From Phoronis australis (taxonomy: Eukaryota > Phoronida > Phoronidae), in contig NMRA01000797.1 of NCBI GenBank assembly GCA_002633005.1, positions 104,212 through 141,734 of the forward strand: a stretch of DNA of 37,523 nucleotides. The letters are read 5' to 3'. The notes under the pieces are model-generated. The model saw nothing but the letters and a program-made list of their open reading frames with translations. It made no database searches and was not told where the DNA came from. Position 1 is the first letter of the stretch. Every line of letters starts with the position of its first letter. Made by a program: the position numbers and the translations under genes. Below are positions 33,178 to 37,523 of the stretch, one piece after another.

Positions 33178-33528
33178 TTAGCCAAAGCAGCAATCACAAT
33201 ACTTGTTAAACGGCCTCTTGTTGTTGAAGATTTCTTTACACAGAGATGGGTTCTCCTGTTTCAAGAAGTCGTACACAGCTTCGATTCTAACTCCTTGCTC
33301 CATGTGGCTTCCGTTCTCAACCTTGGAAACCTCGTACACACCTGGTGCAATATCTGGCAACGCTATGGAATGAATTGCTGCAACAGCGACGTTGTAGTCA
33401 TGCGTTTGTGCGAAGGCTGGACTTCCAGAACTTCCACCGAGAAAAAACATATTTGTGTGGTAGTGGATTCTCCGCTCATCCTCAATATTTGGGTATTTTC
33501 TCTGCGAGTATTCTTTGATTTTATCAGG
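33178..33528 (-). CDS. Protease last exon, catalytic Ser
   Basis: The - strand acceptor gatttcag|CCT lies at 33529-33531. The exon encodes 116 residues, starting PDKIKEYSQRKYPNIEDERR, with FFLGGSSGSPAFAQTHDYNV in the middle, and ends CDCCFG before TAA. An internal ATG before FFLGG is not a likely start because the frame is open and spliceable upstream. Confidence 0.75.
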   Translation of the reverse strand, partial: PDKIKEYSQRKYPNIEDERRIHYHTNMFFLGGSSGSPAFAQTHDYNVAVAAIHSIALPDIAPGVYEVSKVENGSHMEQGVRIEAVYDFLKQENPSLCKEIFNNKRPFNKYCDCCFG

Positions 33529-35448
33529 CTGAAATCAAATAATATTTATTGAGAAGACAGGCAGGAGTAGATGTATCATGATAAATGGGAGTAGCGAGAA
33601 AACGAACGTTACAAAACAAATAATCCTAACTTTTTATTCACACCACTAACATGTATGATTACACTTGTTCCTTATTGACAGGAGACTTGGTTTACGGTCT
33701 TACAAATTTCTGTAAGCAAACAAAATAACACGCCGTGACAAGTGGGCTCGTACAGTTTTTTCTCACATGACCTGGAATGTGTTACAACACGACTGGTTAA
33801 TAACACCGAGTACGTAATTTTTGATATTACATGGGCGAATCACAAAGTAGTGCAAAGTAAAAATCCATACGCCTTACATTTTATCGCCTGCAAAACACTA
33901 AAGCAACCAAACGCGCTGCAACCAAACAATGCCGGAATTCTGTGACAAGGTTGTGGTTGACACATCGGTTGTCGCAACTGTACGTGCTCCCAGTCGGAAG
34001 GACATGCAAACAACTTCTTAAACGGACCGATCTTCGGCGACGAGTTCCATATTCACGTTCATTCAAACGGAGACGAACCCCAACTCAAGAAACGCGGTGT
34101 GACTGTCTTACTTTGCCGTCTCAAAGCACGCGTTCCAAGCGCAGTAACACTATTCAAGAGTTAATTAAATGCAAGCCGTTACATGCTTGCAGCTCACTGT
34201 AATAGGTTACTTTAATACATCATACACCGTAACACTCTTCAACGAGTCGCAAACATGTCTATGATATGTCGTAGTCAACAGTTAGTCCTGTATAACGCGT
34301 TGAGTAAATTTTTAAACATAACGCGTAAATATCGTTTCACATTTTTTTGTAAATTTCAGTTTTACATTATTTTGCATCGTGTAGCTTGCTCAATGTAAAT
34401 ACAGAAAAATTATCTAATTTCTATCCCTAAATACTGAACACTAATTATCGTTAATCAATGCTGTACGCAATCAGGCAAATTTGGTTTGAAACGGGGTTTA
34501 TACTACGCGTGACTTTTTTTTTCGCAACATGCGTTCACTGGCGCTTCACTAGAATGATGACTCTGCGGCAAGTCGCGAGAGATTCTTCAACAAATTTTCA
34601 AAGTTGATCAAAACTCGCTTGGAGTCAACATATCGTATGCTAAGTCTTGTTATTCTAAGAAAGATTTTCCCGTATCAAATTCACACCACCGTAGACAACT
34701 TCGTGTTGCCGAGAGAAAGTCACCCCAAAGAGAGTTTTTAACATTTCGTGGACAGCAAATGAAACAGTCTGGTCAAGTTTTTGTTAATTTCTTCATAAGT
34801 TTCTTAAGTTAACTAAAATATTTTGAAAAAATTAACGTTGATAAAAGTATTTTTCCAGATATTGATCTTACCATGTGCCGACTCTAAAAACACTCGCTGC
34901 GCCACTGAACATGTTATCGGTGGCAGAAGCGTCCGCGTGTTTACAAATTTGTTGTGGATCTCGCTCTACACTGGTCCGTCCTTGAGATACCTTGGTAACT
35001 TCGAATTGTGAAAGGGGGATAACAACGTATCGGAGACTAACCCGTTATTACATCTTAACCCTTAGAAGCTGTGATCTAGGGAATGTTACAAACCTCGAGT
35101 TTCTCCTTGGGTATTATTTCGCAGAACATGTCAACACGTTTGGGGTTACAGCACTGTATCACGGGATGTCCACCAAAGTGAAGCACGGAGTGGTTCCTAT
35201 TCACTTCGACGAATTCACGTATAGGCTCCGGCATAGATGGTCCCAGTTTTTTAACCTCACTTGCTGGTATTTCTAATACTGCAAAGTCCAATTCTTTATT
35301 GTATGCTGCCACGCAATTTCCAGTGAAGAATACCACTGTTTTTTGTGCATAGCAAGTAGTAGGGGCATCGAAGAAAAAGATGGCCTGTTGTAGTTCCTCC
35401 GCTGGAAAACAAAACGATGATGAAGCTGCTGCGATCACCTCTATATGC
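33178..35448 (-). CDS. FAM111-like trypsin-type serine protease, two 3' exons
   Basis: Two exons join in phase 0: 35448-35094 and 33528-33178. The upstream exon has ELDFAVLEI, matching the catalytic Asp segment of trypsin-fold proteases. The downstream exon has GGSSGSPAF, the catalytic Ser segment (G-x-S-G-S-P), followed by the 'aaIHs' strand and an IEAVYDFL helix near the C-terminus. The general layout and wording (GSSGSPAF, 'LDFAVL') are closest to the FAM111 proteases, intracellular enzymes linked in vertebrates to DNA-protein crosslink removal and antiviral restriction. The upstream exon begins in phase 2, so at least one earlier exon with the catalytic His exists; none could be found between 35449 and the end of the window. 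Confidence 0.65.
33529..35093. other. Intron of the protease gene, no gene seen
   Basis: About 1.56 kb between the two protease exons. Short frames on both strands (33742-34202, 34823-35276) are overlapping and unrecognisable. Confidence 0.5.
35094..35448 (-). CDS. Protease penultimate exon, catalytic Asp
   Basis: The - strand acceptor aaaaccag|G and donor CTCGAG|GTTTGT bound a 355-nt exon, phase 2 to 0. It contains YNKELDFAVLEIPASEV and later HSVLHFGGHPVIQCC. The start at the acceptor is preferred over an internal GTG or ATG. Confidence 0.65.
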
Positions 35449-35628
35449 CTGGTTTTAAAAATTTAGTGTACCTTTGCGCGGAACAGACGTACCAGTGAGA
35501 AGTGCAGTCTGTCCTAGGTGTGGTACTGGCTCTGAGAGTCCAGTCATTTATAATAACACATGAGAACAAATGGAAACTTCTGATGATAGCTTCTTATTGT
35601 GGAGTAATTACTTATGACCTTGTGATAT

Positions 35629-35663
<35 letters not shown>

Positions 35664-36689
35664 NCACACACACACACACACACCACACACACACACACAC
35701 ATACACACACATATATGTACACACATAAACAAAATGAATTACGATGAATGCATAGAGCGCTAGCAAGGTCTTGACCTTTTTTGTTTATTTTGAGTGAAGC
35801 ATAGCCTCTACTTTGTTTTTAATGTTAAATTACCTTTGAACATATCAGCACTATAAGTTGACCTTAACTGATCTTTGACTAAACAAAAAAGTTATTGTAT
35901 TGCCGTGAGGACACCGTAATTGTGTGATCCGTACCGTACCTATTATATTGAATAATAAAAAGATTAAAAAAGGATTGGTGGAAATCATCAAAGCAGGGTT
36001 CCGGATCATTTTAAGAATTGTGCAGGTCTGAAATCAGAACAGAATGACTGAACATCTACAAAGGGTACCTTTTTACAAAGACTCAATTTTAATTGAGCTA
36101 ACTCTACAGAAGGATAGGATTTAAGTATCAGTCCACGGATCCACCGACCACAGTACAGCCAACAAGCGGCAAGGTGGGGGGTCAACCATTCAGATCAACT
36201 ATGGCTAAGTACAGGCTCTCCAGCGATATCCCAGGCGACCGGCAGTAGCGCTGCTCACTACGACTCCGTTTCCGACGTCTGCTTCACTGCGCAATGATGA
36301 AAATTCTCAGTTCATTTTTTTGGAAGAAAGTGGAAACTGAGAGACGATGAAAAAACAGAAGCTGCTTGTAGGATGTGAATTTTAATCGAAGCCTGAGTGC
36401 ATCACTCAGAAACTCATAATTCTCTCTTTGTCAAACCTTAGTTAAGACGGTTTCCAAAGCAATCGCGTCATTAATGCTAACAAAAAAAAAACGGTTTGGC
36501 CTTTTAGGCAAACACTACAAATTTGTTACGAACTGATTGCACAAAATATAAAAAGTGTAATAAGCATTACAAAAAGAAGTAGGTTTCACGCAAAAAAGTT
36601 GTGGACCATAAACAAGTAGGTCTCTTATTTTAAAGTTATGAGTGAAATCGTGGTGGTGCAGTCGGTGGAAAAGCAGGCGCCCTTTTAGA
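35449..36689. other. Upstream of protease exons, no further exon found
   Basis: I looked on the - strand for an exon with a trypsin-type His motif and found none. Apart from the CA microsatellite there is no recognisable feature. Confidence 0.45.
35630..35705. repeat. CA/GT microsatellite with n
   Basis: A run of (CA)n from 35630, broken by one n at 35664 and a CC interruption, continues to about 35705 and trails into a tatgtacaca-rich tail. Confidence 0.9.
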
Positions 36690-37523
36690 CCGGCAGCCCA
36701 GAGCACTTAGCATAGATGAACGAGGTACCAACATCTGACCACGGGCGCATTTTAAGTCCACTTCAGTATGTACAGAAATGGACGTCTGCCCGCGTTGTCT
36801 GCACTCTGGGGGTGACCCCTGGGGCCTTACAAAGAGCCCAAAATGAGCTAGACTAGATATTCGAGGTACCAACCAAAACTGATTTAAAACGAACAATAGT
36901 ACCGCACTGAACACCGAATGACCCTTGACAGACAAATTGCACTCTGGAATAGGTCCGGCAGAAACCAAAAAGGACCCCCCAAAAATGAAGACCCCTGGGG
37001 GCCTTACAAAGAGCCCAAAAAATGAGCTAGACTAGATTTTCGAGGTACCGGCCAAAACTGATTTTAAACGAACAATAGTACCGCACTGAACACCAAATGA
37101 CCCATGACAGACAAATTGCACTCTGGAATGGTTCCGGCAGAAACCAAAAAAGGACCCCCCAAAAATGAGCTAGCACATACATTCGAGGTACCACACAAAA
37201 CCAATTCCATGTGATTCAATACATGTCACAGATCACGAAAACCCCTATGACAGACACAATACACTCTGGGTTGTGCCCGGCAGAAACCCCCAAAAATCTC
37301 AACCATGGTATGCCATCAAAAATTTGAGCTAGACTAGATTTTCGAGGTACCGGCCAAAACTGATTTTAAACGAACAATAGTACCGCACTGAACACTAAAT
37401 GACCTATGACAGACAAATTGCACTCTGGAATGGGTCCGGCAGAAACCAAAAAGGACCCCCCAAAAATGAGCTAGCACATACATTCGAGGTACCACACAAA
37501 ACCAATTCCATGTGATTCAATAC
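36690..37523. repeat. Satellite array of two alternating monomer types, open at the window end
   Basis: Monomers start at 36845, 37024, 37167, 37326 and 37468 (gagctag...cgaggtacc...). Type 1 (gagctagactagat..) is at 36845, 37024 and 37326. Type 2 (gagctagcacatac..) is at 37167 and 37468. Spacings are 179, 143, 159 and 142 bp; the 179-bp unit has an extra 36-bp 'cccctggggg..ttacaaagagccc' segment. A diverged monomer from about 36690 begins the array, and the last unit is cut by the window end. Confidence 0.85.

Noticed and set aside
35502-35747. Frames with TH or CV dipeptide repeats
   Set aside because: Translation of the CA microsatellite.
36515-36968. - strand frames near the window end
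   Set aside because: Lie in or next to satellite sequence and show no protein motif; not the missing protease exon.

Overview
This is a eukaryotic, almost certainly animal, genomic window. Genes are split into many short exons with GT/AG borders. Introns carry small inverted-repeat transposons, LINE remnants, microsatellites and a satellite array. A thrombospondin type-1 (TSP1) exon sits inside a secreted protein. The AT-rich sequence, the frequent TACATGTA-type motifs, the transposon ends and the FAM111-type protease suggest a marine invertebrate such as an amphioxus or hemichordate, or possibly a mollusc or cnidarian. The species cannot be fixed from the sequence. Single 'n' bases at 3430, 7253, 9623 and 35664 look like assembly joins.

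The core is a tandem pair of paralogous nine-exon genes on the + strand: copy A (5382-16520) and copy B (20487-32379). All exon lengths and splice phases match between them (131, 178, 128, 155, 141, 106, 176, 125 and 174 nt). Copy B gives an uninterrupted 437-residue model: a 17-residue signal peptide cut just before a histidine (H18); a roughly 225-residue domain with the layout of a copper lytic polysaccharide monooxygenase (LPMO: N-terminal His, internal His at 105, a Y-x-x-C strand near the end); a linker; one TSP1 repeat with six cysteines; and a C-terminal module of about 100 residues that resembles a family 2 carbohydrate-binding module. I cannot place the catalytic domain in a named AA family, and I consider this the most interesting content of the window. 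Copy A has the same structure but carries an in-frame TAG in its last exon where copy B has a tryptophan codon, so it may be decaying. Copy A also shows exon 2 twice, at a single-n join, which is probably two haplotypes placed in series.

Layout: 1-5380 is intergenic, with a promoter-like motif cluster, two LINE 3' remnants, a 109-bp snap-back hairpin, a hAT-type MITE with an 8-bp target duplication, and a second MITE whose empty site is preserved upstream of copy B. 5382-16520 is copy A. 16521-20486 is intergenic and holds two inverted-repeat elements, a broken protein-primed family B DNA polymerase of the Maverick/Polinton/adintovirus type, and short tandem repeats. 20487-32379 is copy B. 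33178-35448 holds two 3' exons of a FAM111-like trypsin-type protease on the - strand, convergent with copy B; the exon with the catalytic His is not seen. 35449-36690 contains a CA microsatellite, and about 36690-37523 is a satellite of alternating monomer types that runs off the end.

The tandem pair probably acts outside the cell on a polysaccharide or glycosaminoglycan-containing matrix. This role is inferred from the domain layout, not shown.
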